A stretch of DNA of 47,641 nt from Parcubacteria group bacterium CG10_big_fil_rev_8_21_14_0_10_36_14 (GTDB lineage Bacteria; Patescibacteriota; Patescibacteriia; GCA-002772895). The DNA is taken from the NCBI GenBank assembly GCA_002772895.1, contig PFCS01000064.1, forward strand, positions 1 through 47,641. Direction: 5' to 3'. A program made the translations under genes and the position numbers. Positions within the stretch are counted from its first letter, which is position 1. Each line of letters starts with the position of its first letter. This document shows, one piece after another, positions 1-8,072 of this stretch. The notes beneath the pieces are model-generated. The model saw only the letters and a list, made by a program, of their open reading frames with translations. It was not told where the DNA came from and made no database searches.

Positions 1-123
1 GTGTTTAAACTACTTATCTCCTAACGAAGTAATTAACAAAGTGGTGCATTGTTAACTTGATTATTTATATTTTAACTAAAATTAAATATTTTCTTAAAAG
101 ATAGAAAAGTAGTCTCAGTCTAT

Positions 124-152
124 TTGACAAAAATTTGGGTTTGTGGTAATTT
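124..152 (+). promoter_or_regulatory. Promoter of the small orphan pair at 174-570
   Basis: TTGACA (124-129) is followed by exactly 17 nt and TAATTT (147-152), with TGG directly before it as an extended -10. The predicted start lies near 159, just before the Shine-Dalgarno sequence at 163-168. Confidence 0.7.
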
Positions 153-173
153 TGTTTTAGGAAGGAGGTGGAG

Positions 174-386
174 ATGGTTTGGTATCTGCTTTCTGCTTTA
201 GGTGGATTGATTTTGGGGTTTTCTGTTGGACGATGGCATAAGGATAGAGAATCGGCTGAAATGATAAGTACAGAAATGCCATCAATCATCGGTACCAGAA
301 AAACCTTGAAACAAAAAATAGAAAAGAATAAAGCAGAGGCTGATTTGCTTTTGAAAAGAGTAGATTTGGAGGAAAAAAATGATTGA
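174..386 (+). CDS. Small membrane-anchored protein, unknown function
   Basis: I do not recognise this 70-residue protein. The N-terminus is one hydrophobic segment (about residues 3-19, WYLLSALGGLILGFSVG). It is followed by a charged tail that is probably helical in its lysine/glutamate-rich second half, which suggests a single-pass protein with a cytoplasmic tail. An in-frame GTG lies at 168, but ATG 174 is preferred because AGGAGG (163-168) sits at normal spacing. The end overlaps the next gene by 8 nt, which implies translational coupling. It has its own extended -10 promoter and shares a terminator at 579-605, making a compact two-gene unit. Confidence 0.65.
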   Translation: MVWYLLSALGGLILGFSVGRWHKDRESAEMISTEMPSIIGTRKTLKQKIEKNKAEADLLLKRVDLEEKND

Positions 387-570
387 TCACGAACGCCTTC
401 GGCAATTAAGCATGCTTGCTCTAATTGCTCAAGCTCATCCGTCAGAACTTGACCATATTAAAAAACAGATAGAAAGCGGGGAATTAGGATTAACTGATGA
501 ATGTAAAAAAGAAGCATTAAAGATCATTGAAACAAAGAAGAAAGAGCTCGTTGAAGCAAAAAAAGAATAA
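379..570 (+). CDS. Small charged helical protein, unknown function
   Basis: This is a 63-residue soluble protein of alternating acidic and basic residues, predicted to be almost all helix. No signal or membrane segment is visible and I recognise no family. It starts inside the end of the preceding membrane-anchored gene (8 nt overlap, with GGAGG at 369-373 ahead of the ATG) and is followed directly by an intrinsic terminator. The two are therefore probably co-expressed, perhaps as partners; that is inference. Confidence 0.6.
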   Translation: MIDHERLRQLSMLALIAQAHPSELDHIKKQIESGELGLTDECKKEALKIIETKKKELVEAKKE

Positions 571-578
571 TAATATTT

Positions 579-605
579 AACAATGGCAATGCCCATTGTT
601 TTTTT
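579..605 (+). terminator. Rho-independent terminator
   Basis: AACAATGG (579-586) pairs with CCATTGTT (593-600) and is followed by a run of T. It closes the orphan pair at 174-570. Confidence 0.8.
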
Positions 606-736
606 ATTGCCGAAAAAATGAGCAATGAACATACTATGTGATACGTTCATTGGTTCTGTGGATAAGTCAGGAACTACTAATTTGCCCTCCTTGCCCAAGG
701 GTAGTAAAATAGAATAGATAATTAAATACAAAAAAT

Positions 737-1174
737 ATGATAAAAAACGTTATTGTGGCTTCGGGAGCCGTTATTATTAAAGAGGGTAAGGTATTTTTAA
801 ATAAGCACGGGGAAGATAAGTTTTGGAAATTTTTGGGCGGAAAAGTTGAAGAACGGGATTTTTCAAATTCCGAGATGTCATTGGAAGAAGCCTGCAGAAG
901 AGAAGTAAAAGAAGAAAATGGATTTGATATAGAAATTATTAGTCCGTTAAAGCCGATGATGGTGCCAAAGCCGGGTTCGGAAGATACATATGTAGTTCTG
1001 ATTCATTTTTTGGCGAAAAAAATCGGAGAAATAAAGCCGGGCGATATTGATGAATTTAGAGAATTTGAAATTGAAAAAATCTTAAACGGCGAATATGGCG
1101 AAGAATTTGCGCCAAACATCCTCCCGGTTTTAAAAAGTTATTTAGGGATGAAAAAAGCAGGATTAATAAAATAA
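737..1174 (+). CDS. Nudix hydrolase with an enlarged Nudix box
   Basis: A 145-residue single-domain Nudix protein, expected to hydrolyse a nucleoside diphosphate linked to another moiety with Mg2+. The core REVKEENGF (residues 55-63) matches the REUxEExGU half of the Nudix box, and GG (34-35) begins the first half. The spacing between them is about five residues longer than the canonical GX5EX7 pattern, so the loop is expanded. The fold is otherwise typical: a beta-rich N-terminus, then the box, then a C-terminal helix. Substrate cannot be told from sequence. The gene stands alone with no clear Shine-Dalgarno. Confidence 0.88.
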   Translation: MIKNVIVASGAVIIKEGKVFLNKHGEDKFWKFLGGKVEERDFSNSEMSLEEACRREVKEENGFDIEIISPLKPMMVPKPGSEDTYVVLIHFLAKKIGEIKPGDIDEFREFEIEKILNGEYGEEFAPNILPVLKSYLGMKKAGLIK

Positions 1175-1239
1175 AAAGGTTATTGTTTTTGTTAGATTGA
1201 AATATAGATTGTCATACTTCACTCGCAATAACAAAATTT

Positions 1240-1266
1240 AATTGCCTCATATGTTATGAGGCAATT
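1240..1266. repeat. Perfect 12-bp hairpin upstream of dnaE
   Basis: AATTGCCTCATA (1240-1251) and TATGAGGCAATT (1255-1266) form a perfect stem with a 3-nt loop. There is no good T-run on either side, so it is either a terminator remnant of the Nudix gene or an isolated repeat. Confidence 0.6.
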
Positions 1267-1294
1267 AGGAAATGTTTCGCAGGGACACCTCCCT

Positions 1295-1322
1295 TAAACG
1301 CTAACCGCTAATTGCTATACGC
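1295..1322. repeat. Heptanucleotide tandem repeat ahead of dnaE
   Basis: Four consecutive 7-mers, TAAACGC, TAACCGC, TAATTGC and TATACGC, run up to 8 nt before the dnaE start. The consensus TAAnYGC recurs at 15853-15873. Confidence 0.65.
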
Positions 1323-1329
1323 TATTATT

Positions 1330-4300
1330 ATGTTCATCCATCTCCACAATCATTCCCACTATTCACTGTTAGACGGACTGCCGAAGATTCCGGATATTGT
1401 CAATCGAGCGAAAGAGCTCGGAATGACAGCAGTCGCCCTTACTGACCATGGAACAACCTATGGTCTTATTGAGTTTTATAAGGCTTGTAAAAAAGCAGAA
1501 ATAAAACCAATCTTAGGAGTAGAGGCTTACGTAGCAAGAAGAGGGCATACTGACAAAGAACCCGGAGTGGACACTAAGCCATATCATCTTGTGCTTTTGG
1601 CAAAAAATAAAGAGGGGTATGAGAATATATTACGCCTTACATCAATTGCCCATCTTGACGGTTTTTATTATAAACCTCGAGTAGATAAAGAGCTTTTGAA
1701 AAAATATAGCAAAGGAATAATTGGGCTGTCCGCTTGTTTGAATGGTGAAATATCGCGCGCAGCACTTTCCGATAATATGGAAACAGCCGAACGGGCACTT
1801 TCCGAGTATAAAGAAATTTTTGGCGAAGGAAACTTTTATTTAGAACTTCAGCCTCAGACCGCCACAAAAAACAATGACCAGTCGCTTGCCAATGCGCGTC
1901 TTATAGAGCTTGCAAAAAAGACCAATACGCCCCTTGTTGCTACAAAAGATGTGCATTATATAAACTTTGACGATAAAGAGGCACAGGACGCTCTTTTATG
2001 CATTCAGACGGGCACTACGTTAGATAACCCCGACCGGCTAAGTATGATGGATATTGACTGTTCGTTTTCTACGGAAGGTGATATGCGCGCATGGTTTTCC
2101 GATACGCCTGAGGCAATAGATAATACAGTGAAAATAGCCGAGGCGTGTGACGTTGAGCTCACCCTTGGTGTGAATATTTTACCAAAATTTAAAACACCCA
2201 ACGGAAAATCGGACGTGGATTATTTGCGCGAACTTTGCGAAGACGGTATTAAGAGAAGATATAAAGAAATAACGCCAGAAGTTCGTGAGCGTTTGGAATG
2301 GGAGCTTGATACTATAAATAAAATGGGGTTTGCTTCATACTTTTTGATAGTTGCGGATTTTGTAAAATATGCAAAAGGTGAGGGGATAGTTGTGGGTCCC
2401 GGCCGTGGATCTGCAGCCGGCTCTATTGTTTCTTATGTTCTTGGAGTGACCGATCTTGACCCAATACATTACAAATTACTTTTTGAAAGATTTTTAAACC
2501 CGGATAGAATATCAATGCCTGATATTGATATGGATTTTGCCGATATAAAACGTCACAAGGTTATTGAATATGTTATGGAAAAATATGGGCGGGACAAGGT
2601 GGCTGGTATTATTACATTTGGGACAATGATGGCGCGCGCGGCAGTGCGTGATGTGGGCAGAGTAATGGGTTTGCCATATGGAGAAGTGGACCGGATTGCA
2701 AAAATGATTCCAACTCCGGTGCAAGGCAGGCATACACCTTTATCAAGCCATGTTGAAGAAGTAAAAGAGCTCCGCGATCTATATAATGACAATCCGGATA
2801 TAAAACGGCTTTTAGATTTATCTATAAAAATGGAAGGAACTGTCCGCCACGCCTCACAGCACGCTTGCGCTGTGGTAATTGCTGATAAACCGCTTATGGA
2901 ATATACGGCAATACAAAAGGCGCAGGGAGGGGATGTAGAAAGCGTAACCCAATATTCAATGAAGCCGATTGAAGATGTTGGTTTGCTTAAAATGGACTTT
3001 TTGGGTTTGGCTAACCTTTCTATTATTCAGGATACGATTGAAATTGTTGAAGCGGTGAGCAAAACAGAAACAGGCGAAGCAACAAAAATTGATATAGAAA
3101 AAATACCGCTTGATGATAAAAAAACATTTAATATTTTATCGCGGGCAGAGACAACCGGTGTTTTTCAGCTTGAGTCAAGCGGAATGAAGCGATATATAAA
3201 AGATTTACAACCAACGGATATAGAAGATATCATCGCTATGGTAGCTTTGTATCGTCCGGGTCCAATGCAGTTTATTGAGTCTTTTATCAATAGAAAGCAT
3301 GGCAGAGAAAAAATAGAGTATATGCATCCCTCTATGGAGAATGCCTTAAAAAATACTTATGGCATTCCTGTTTATCAGGAGCAGGTTATGCAAATATCAA
3401 AAGATATGGCAGGATTTACCGGCGGAGAGGCGGACACTTTGCGTAAAGCAATGGGAAAGAAGATTGCCGAGCTGATGGCGAAGATGCGCGCAAAATTTAT
3501 TGCCGGAGCAACAACACAAGGTATTTCAAAACAGCTGGCGACAGAAGTTTTTCAGACGTTGGAAGATTTTGCCGCTTATGGCTTTAATCGTTCTCATGCG
3601 GCCTGCTATGCAATGATTGCTTATCGCACGGCATATTTAAAAGCAAATTGGCCAAATTGTTTTATGGCGGCTTTAATGAATAGCGATTATGGAAATCTTG
3701 ACCGCATTACAATAGAAGTGGAGGAATGTAAATTATTGGGGCTCGAGGTTCTTCCACCGGATATTAATGATTCATATTCAAAATTTTCCGTTGTGCCAAA
3801 AACAAATAAAATCCGTTTTGGCCTTTTGGCAATAAAAAATGTCGGAAGCGATATTGCGGATGCAATAATCAAAGAACGCAAAGAAAATGGAAAGTTTGAG
3901 TCATTGGAGGACTTTTTGGAACGAGTAAACCATAAAAATTTGAATAAAAAAGTTTTGGACGCGCTTGTAAAGTGCGGGGCAATGGATGCTTTGGGCGCGA
4001 GAGCGGAGATGCTACATAATATGCAGAAGATGTTGGATTTTAATAGAGAAGTTCGCGCTTCATCCGAACAGCCGGTTGGGCTTTTTGGTAAAAATATTCT
4101 TTCCAAACCGACTTTGCAGATGGAGCCGGCTGAACCGATAGAGAAAAAAGAAATTTTAGCTTGGGAAAAGGAGCTTCTCGGACTTTATATAAGTGCTCAT
4201 CCGTTTCTAGATATAAAACCGTTAATAGCGGATTTAATAAAAAGTGTTGATGAATTAAAAGAAATGAAAGATGGAAATTGGGTAAATGTTGCCGGCGTAA

Positions 4301-4893
4301 TAACAAAAATTCATAGTATTAGGACAAAAAAGAATGAGCCAATGTGTTTTGTTACCATAGAAGACGGGATGTCCTCTTTTGAGATAATTGTTTTCCCCAG
4401 TATATTGGAATCAACGAGGACGATATGGCAGGAAGATAATATTGTGATTGTCGGAGGACGTCTTTCTTTTAAAGATGGAGAGATAAAAGTGCTGGCAAAT
4501 AAAGTAGAGGTTGTTAGTGTTGATAATATGGAAAAAATAAAAACGCAATTTGCCGATGGAAAATCAGAGAAACCACAAGTTTCTAATTTTAAACCCCAAC
4601 AAAATTTTAAAACTAAAAATAATACTCCCGCGCCGAATTTCAAGCAGGAATCAGAAGGCGCTGGTTTTCGTGGAAACGATAATTCGGATATTAAACAATT
4701 TTTTAATGGCAATATTGCGCTAAAGGATGATGGATTATATATTTCCTTACCAAAAAAGATGAAAAAAGCACAGGTAGAACATATGAAATCCCTTTTACAA
4801 AAACACCCGGGGACTACCCAAGTGTTTTTTGCTTTGCCGGATAAGCCGGCAATTAAAACGAGTTTTAAGATTGATTCAGAAAGGTTTATCTAA
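1330..4893 (+). CDS. dnaE: DNA polymerase III subunit alpha
   Basis: Replicative polymerase, 1187 residues, the normal size for DnaE. The N-terminal PHP domain opens with HLHNHSHYSLLDG (residues 4-16) and keeps LTDHG, so its metal site looks intact and it may proofread. The palm carries PDIDMDF (397-403) with D398 and D400, and KMDFLGL with D556, as the catalytic aspartates. GRGSAAGS lies just upstream. A helix-hairpin-helix region and a C-terminal OB domain follow. A TTG start at 1312 is possible, but ATG 1330 begins exactly at the family N-terminus. No Shine-Dalgarno is visible. The 3' end overlaps a convergent gene by 8 nt. Confidence 0.98.
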   Translation: MFIHLHNHSHYSLLDGLPKIPDIVNRAKELGMTAVALTDHGTTYGLIEFYKACKKAEIKPILGVEAYVARRGHTDKEPGVDTKPYHLVLLAKNKEGYENILRLTSIAHLDGFYYKPRVDKELLKKYSKGIIGLSACLNGEISRAALSDNMETAERALSEYKEIFGEGNFYLELQPQTATKNNDQSLANARLIELAKKTNTPLVATKDVHYINFDDKEAQDALLCIQTGTTLDNPDRLSMMDIDCSFSTEGDMRAWFSDTPEAIDNTVKIAEACDVELTLGVNILPKFKTPNGKSDVDYLRELCEDGIKRRYKEITPEVRERLEWELDTINKMGFASYFLIVADFVKYAKGEGIVVGPGRGSAAGSIVSYVLGVTDLDPIHYKLLFERFLNPDRISMPDIDMDFADIKRHKVIEYVMEKYGRDKVAGIITFGTMMARAAVRDVGRVMGLPYGEVDRIAKMIPTPVQGRHTPLSSHVEEVKELRDLYNDNPDIKRLLDLSIKMEGTVRHASQHACAVVIADKPLMEYTAIQKAQGGDVESVTQYSMKPIEDVGLLKMDFLGLANLSIIQDTIEIVEAVSKTETGEATKIDIEKIPLDDKKTFNILSRAETTGVFQLESSGMKRYIKDLQPTDIEDIIAMVALYRPGPMQFIESFINRKHGREKIEYMHPSMENALKNTYGIPVYQEQVMQISKDMAGFTGGEADTLRKAMGKKIAELMAKMRAKFIAGATTQGISKQLATEVFQTLEDFAAYGFNRSHAACYAMIAYRTAYLKANWPNCFMAALMNSDYGNLDRITIEVEECKLLGLEVLPPDINDSYSKFSVVPKTNKIRFGLLAIKNVGSDIADAIIKERKENGKFESLEDFLERVNHKNLNKKVLDALVKCGAMDALGARAEMLHNMQKMLDFNREVRASSEQPVGLFGKNILSKPTLQMEPAEPIEKKEILAWEKELLGLYISAHPFLDIKPLIADLIKSVDELKEMKDGNWVNVAGVITKIHSIRTKKNEPMCFVTIEDGMSSFEIIVFPSILESTRTIWQEDNIVIVGGRLSFKDGEIKVLANKVEVVSVDNMEKIKTQFADGKSEKPQVSNFKPQQNFKTKNNTPAPNFKQESEGAGFRGNDNSDIKQFFNGNIALKDDGLYISLPKKMKKAQVEHMKSLLQKHPGTTQVFFALPDKPAIKTSFKIDSERFI

Positions 4894-5686
4894 ATTTTGC
4901 CAGATACTTCTTCGTTACTTCAATTTCAGATTCCTCTTCTTTGATGTGTCTTTTAGCCTCTTCTTTTTCTTTTTCGGTCGCATCATCATTTTCCAGTACT
5001 TCTTTATAGTCAATAATTATTTTTTCTCCCAAATCAATCGCATCTTCCAAACCATCTAAGTATATTTGTTGCTGTTCCGGCCGAAGTTTTAGAAAGGCAT
5101 TTTTTAATTCTTCGTCAGGAACCGTAATAAATTCTGCTAATCCGCGTCTTAAGTTTGCGAGTTCTTCTGTAGATATTGTTTCAACTTTATCTTCAGCTAA
5201 AGAGTTGACGAGTTTTGAAAGAGAATTTCTTTTTTCTTTCAACTCTTTTATTTTATCTTCAACATCATTTTCGTCTGCTTCACGCAACACATCAATCTGG
5301 TCATCAAGAGATAGTTGGGCGTTTTCCAACTCACCTAAAAATTTTTCTTGGGTTTCCTCATCCATATTTTTAAACTTCTCAGCAATACCGTCTTTATCGG
5401 CTAAGAGCATTTCTGTGGTTTTTTCGTCAAACACAATGGCATTTTCTTCCGCTTTATCAAGTTTTTTATAAAGATTAAGATTTCCTTGCTCGTCAATATG
5501 AGTTCTATATTTTGCTTCCGGGTCAAAATCAATTTTTTTACCCTCAGCATCACGAAGATCTACTGTTTTAAAGCGATCCACAATACTGTATTTTAATAAA
5601 TTATCTATTTGAGTATGAGTTGCTGGTGGAGGAGTCTTTTCATGTTTAGCTGACTTTTTTTCTTCTGTTTTTTGTTCGTTGTTCAT
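4886..5686 (-). CDS. Acidic coiled-coil protein, unknown function
   Basis: A 266-residue protein I do not recognise. It is very rich in E, D and K with no signal or membrane segment. The first 30 residues look disordered (TPPPATHTQ). Residues from about 70 to the end are mostly predicted helix and coiled coil. It lies 9 nt downstream of another coiled-coil gene on the same strand and its 3' end overlaps dnaE tail to tail by 8 nt. The pair is probably one transcript. Role unknown; a scaffold or partner protein is only a guess. Confidence 0.7.
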   Translation of the reverse strand: MNNEQKTEEKKSAKHEKTPPPATHTQIDNLLKYSIVDRFKTVDLRDAEGKKIDFDPEAKYRTHIDEQGNLNLYKKLDKAEENAIVFDEKTTEMLLADKDGIAEKFKNMDEETQEKFLGELENAQLSLDDQIDVLREADENDVEDKIKELKEKRNSLSKLVNSLAEDKVETISTEELANLRRGLAEFITVPDEELKNAFLKLRPEQQQIYLDGLEDAIDLGEKIIIDYKEVLENDDATEKEKEEAKRHIKEEESEIEVTKKYLAKFR

Positions 5687-5695
5687 ATTTAATGA

Positions 5696-6724
5696 TTATT
5701 TTTTAAGTTTTAATTTTGGATTTTCAAAATTTTCAAGACCCGTATCTTCCACCTCATATCCCGGAGAAACATGCTTAGGATCTATCCACAAATATTCTAT
5801 CAAATCTTTTTTTATTTCAGCATATTTTTTATTGAGTTTATTCCAGCTCTCAATATCAATTTTACCCGTTTGTTTATTTTTTACAAGAAGCTCATAGTTT
5901 TTTGCTTCATCCAAAGCTCCCGAAGCTATCAGCAAGAGTTGTTTTCGCATGGCAGGTAGGATGCTTTGAATCGCTTCATCGCTATCCCCGAGGTATTTGT
6001 TTAGAATGATTTGTATTTTATGTCTCAGCTCTGTTTTTTCTTCAATAAGTTTTTGAAAGTCATCTTCAGACATCGGGGTTTCTGATACTATACTGAGCGT
6101 TGTGGCAAAATCTTCCAAAAAACTTTCTTCCTTTATTTTTCTTTCTTCCGCTGTTTCCGGAGAATTTTGGAGTCTCATACCGATATAACTGTCTTTTTCT
6201 TTTGCTTTTTCTTTTAAATCCAAATAGTCTATCATTTCTTCTTTTTGTTTTTCATAATCTTTTTCCAGGTTTTCAAGATTATTCAGTAATTCTTCTTTTT
6301 CTTTGTCAGAAAGAGTAGCTATATTTTTTCCTTGGCTTAATTCTAAAGCTTCTTTTCTGTGAGTTTCTGACAAAAGGTCTTCTATGATGTAGAGCAAGCG
6401 CATCTTGAGGTCTTCCTTCATTTTATGACTTTCCGGTTCCTGTATATCAAAAGCGCTTAATATTTTTTTTATTTTTAGCGATGTTTCCATTTCAGGCGAT
6501 ATAAGCTCTTTAAATTTTTTTTCATCAATATGTTTATCGGTACCTTCGGATAAAACATGGAACATATTATCAAAAAGCACGTCTTCATAAGGAGCGGATT
6601 CATTTTCAAGTTGTTTTGATATTGCTATGCTGAAGTTTTTTTTATGAGTTTCTGGTATAGAAAAAGCTGTTTCTTCATAAGCTTCCGGCACTCTTTGTTT
6701 TTTTTGAGGTTGAGTATTTTCCAT
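5696..6724 (-). CDS. Large acidic coiled-coil protein, unknown function
   Basis: This 342-residue protein is almost all helix by composition, with heptad-like stretches (about residues 110-180 and 185-260) and no membrane segment. I recognise no domain. It is the first gene of a two-gene minus-strand unit with the 266-residue protein 9 nt downstream. In composition it resembles the protein at 9968-10939, although I could not align them convincingly. The start is ATG 6724; the region upstream to the divergent gene at 6883 is AT-rich. Confidence 0.7.
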   Translation of the reverse strand: MENTQPQKKQRVPEAYEETAFSIPETHKKNFSIAISKQLENESAPYEDVLFDNMFHVLSEGTDKHIDEKKFKELISPEMETSLKIKKILSAFDIQEPESHKMKEDLKMRLLYIIEDLLSETHRKEALELSQGKNIATLSDKEKEELLNNLENLEKDYEKQKEEMIDYLDLKEKAKEKDSYIGMRLQNSPETAEERKIKEESFLEDFATTLSIVSETPMSEDDFQKLIEEKTELRHKIQIILNKYLGDSDEAIQSILPAMRKQLLLIASGALDEAKNYELLVKNKQTGKIDIESWNKLNKKYAEIKKDLIEYLWIDPKHVSPGYEVEDTGLENFENPKLKLKK

Positions 6725-6842
6725 ATGAGTATTTATGAGGAATTAAGTTAACATTATTATAGCATATTTTAGGGGATTTGTCAAGTTTTCCATAGTTTAA
6801 ATTTTACCATTTTTTTCTAAAATACGGCAAATTTTTTGCTTC

Positions 6843-6871
6843 TTGCACAAAGCGACGAGCTTTGATAAAAT
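6843..6871 (+). promoter_or_regulatory. Promoter giving an almost leaderless transcript
   Basis: TTGCAC (6843-6848), a 17-nt spacer ending in TGA, and TAAAAT (6866-6871). The predicted start is only about 5 nt before ATG 6883. Confidence 0.55.
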
Positions 6872-6882
6872 GGTTATATAAT

Positions 6883-8004
6883 ATGTTAACGCAGAAAAAG
6901 GGAGGGATATTCAAAAAGATAGGAATTTTATTCGCAAGCTCTATTTTGGTGCTATTTTTTGTTGTTATGTATATGGCGTTATCGCGTGCGACGGTTGTTA
7001 TCGAGCCGAAAGAAGAAACGATAAGCGCAGATTTAATTGTAACCGTAAAGTCGGTTGACCTAAAAAAAGGAGAGATTTTGGGTAAAATGGCAACAACAAC
7101 CTTATCCCGTGAAGCATCTTTTACGGTAAGCGGAAACGACCGTGAAATTCCAGCCAAGGCTGAGGGTGAAGTCATTATTTACAATAAATACAGCAAAGAT
7201 CAACAGCTTATTGCAACCACAAGATTTTTATCTGAAAGCGGAGTTTTGTTTCGATTGGTAAGCGGAATATTGGTTCCGGCTGGAAAAAGCGTTACCGCGG
7301 TTATAAAGGCAGATAAGGAAGGAAAAGAAGGGGAGCTGGAACCAACCAGTTTTGCAATACCCGGATTAAGCAAAGATTTACAGAAATATATTTATGCAGA
7401 AAATGAAAAAGCAATGACAGGCGGAATGAAGAAGGTTGCGGTTTTAACACAACAAGATATTGATGAGGCAGTTGAGAACTTAAAATCAACTTTAATAATC
7501 GAAGGAAAAGAAAAATTAAAAGATAAGGTTGGTATAGACAGTACTTTTGTTGGAGTCGTTTATACAGGAAGCGCAAAAGATAGCAAGATAAGCGCAAAGC
7601 CGGGCGACTCTGTGGATAGTTTCAAAATCAATATGACGATGGAGGTTGTGGGTATTGCATATAATAAAGACCTGGAGGACCAGGCGGCAAAAACTTTGGC
7701 AGGAATAGTTTATTCCGACAGAAAGCTTATATCATCAAACTTGCTGAATTTGGAACCAAAAGTAGAAACGATTAATGTTGGTGCAGGGGTTGCAACCCTG
7801 AAAGTCGGGATAGAGGGAAAAACAATCATTAATTCTAATAGCCAAATTTTTGATAAAGAAAAGATGGCAGGAAAAACCGCAGAAGAAGTAAAAAACTACC
7901 TAAATCAGTATGCTGGAATAAATAGTATTGAGATAAAGTTTTTTCCTTTTTGGCTTAATAAAGTGCCAAAACTTCGAGATCATATAAAAGTTGTCGTTAA
8001 ATAA
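6883..8004 (+). CDS. Membrane-anchored baseplate-J-like protein
   Basis: 373 residues: a short basic N-terminus, one transmembrane segment (about residues 13-33), then a beta-rich extracytoplasmic region. The pattern VIEPKEE...ISADLIVTV, an 'AxAEGEVIIYNKYSKDQQL' stretch and the closing 'GIxSIEIKFFPFWLNKVP' recall Patescibacteria proteins that automatic annotation labels baseplate J-like. The name rests on resemblance to phage and contractile-injection baseplate folds and does not prove such a machine; no other tail gene is here. A TTG start at 6862 is possible, but ATG 6883 fits the predicted promoter. No Shine-Dalgarno. Confidence 0.6.
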   Translation: MLTQKKGGIFKKIGILFASSILVLFFVVMYMALSRATVVIEPKEETISADLIVTVKSVDLKKGEILGKMATTTLSREASFTVSGNDREIPAKAEGEVIIYNKYSKDQQLIATTRFLSESGVLFRLVSGILVPAGKSVTAVIKADKEGKEGELEPTSFAIPGLSKDLQKYIYAENEKAMTGGMKKVAVLTQQDIDEAVENLKSTLIIEGKEKLKDKVGIDSTFVGVVYTGSAKDSKISAKPGDSVDSFKINMTMEVVGIAYNKDLEDQAAKTLAGIVYSDRKLISSNLLNLEPKVETINVGAGVATLKVGIEGKTIINSNSQIFDKEKMAGKTAEEVKNYLNQYAGINSIEIKFFPFWLNKVPKLRDHIKVVVK

Positions 8005-8072
8005 TGTTCAGCAATTATATTGCTTTACGACAAGTTAGTATGATAAAAACAGATATTGACACATTATAAAAT

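Noticed and set aside
1201-1236. Possible dispersed repeat in TTGTCATACTTCACTCGCAA
   Set aside because: It recalls short repeats seen between genes in other bacteria, but there is no second copy in the window to confirm it.
1312-1330. Upstream TTG start for dnaE
   Set aside because: It adds MLYAII from repeat-derived sequence; ATG 1330 begins at the conserved PHP N-terminus.
3687-4712. Long antisense reading frames inside dnaE
   Set aside because: They are opposite a well-conserved gene, have no Shine-Dalgarno and no recognisable protein features.
6883-8004. Evidence for a prophage or contractile injection system
   Set aside because: Only one protein resembles a baseplate fold and no sheath, tube, spike or ATPase gene is near.
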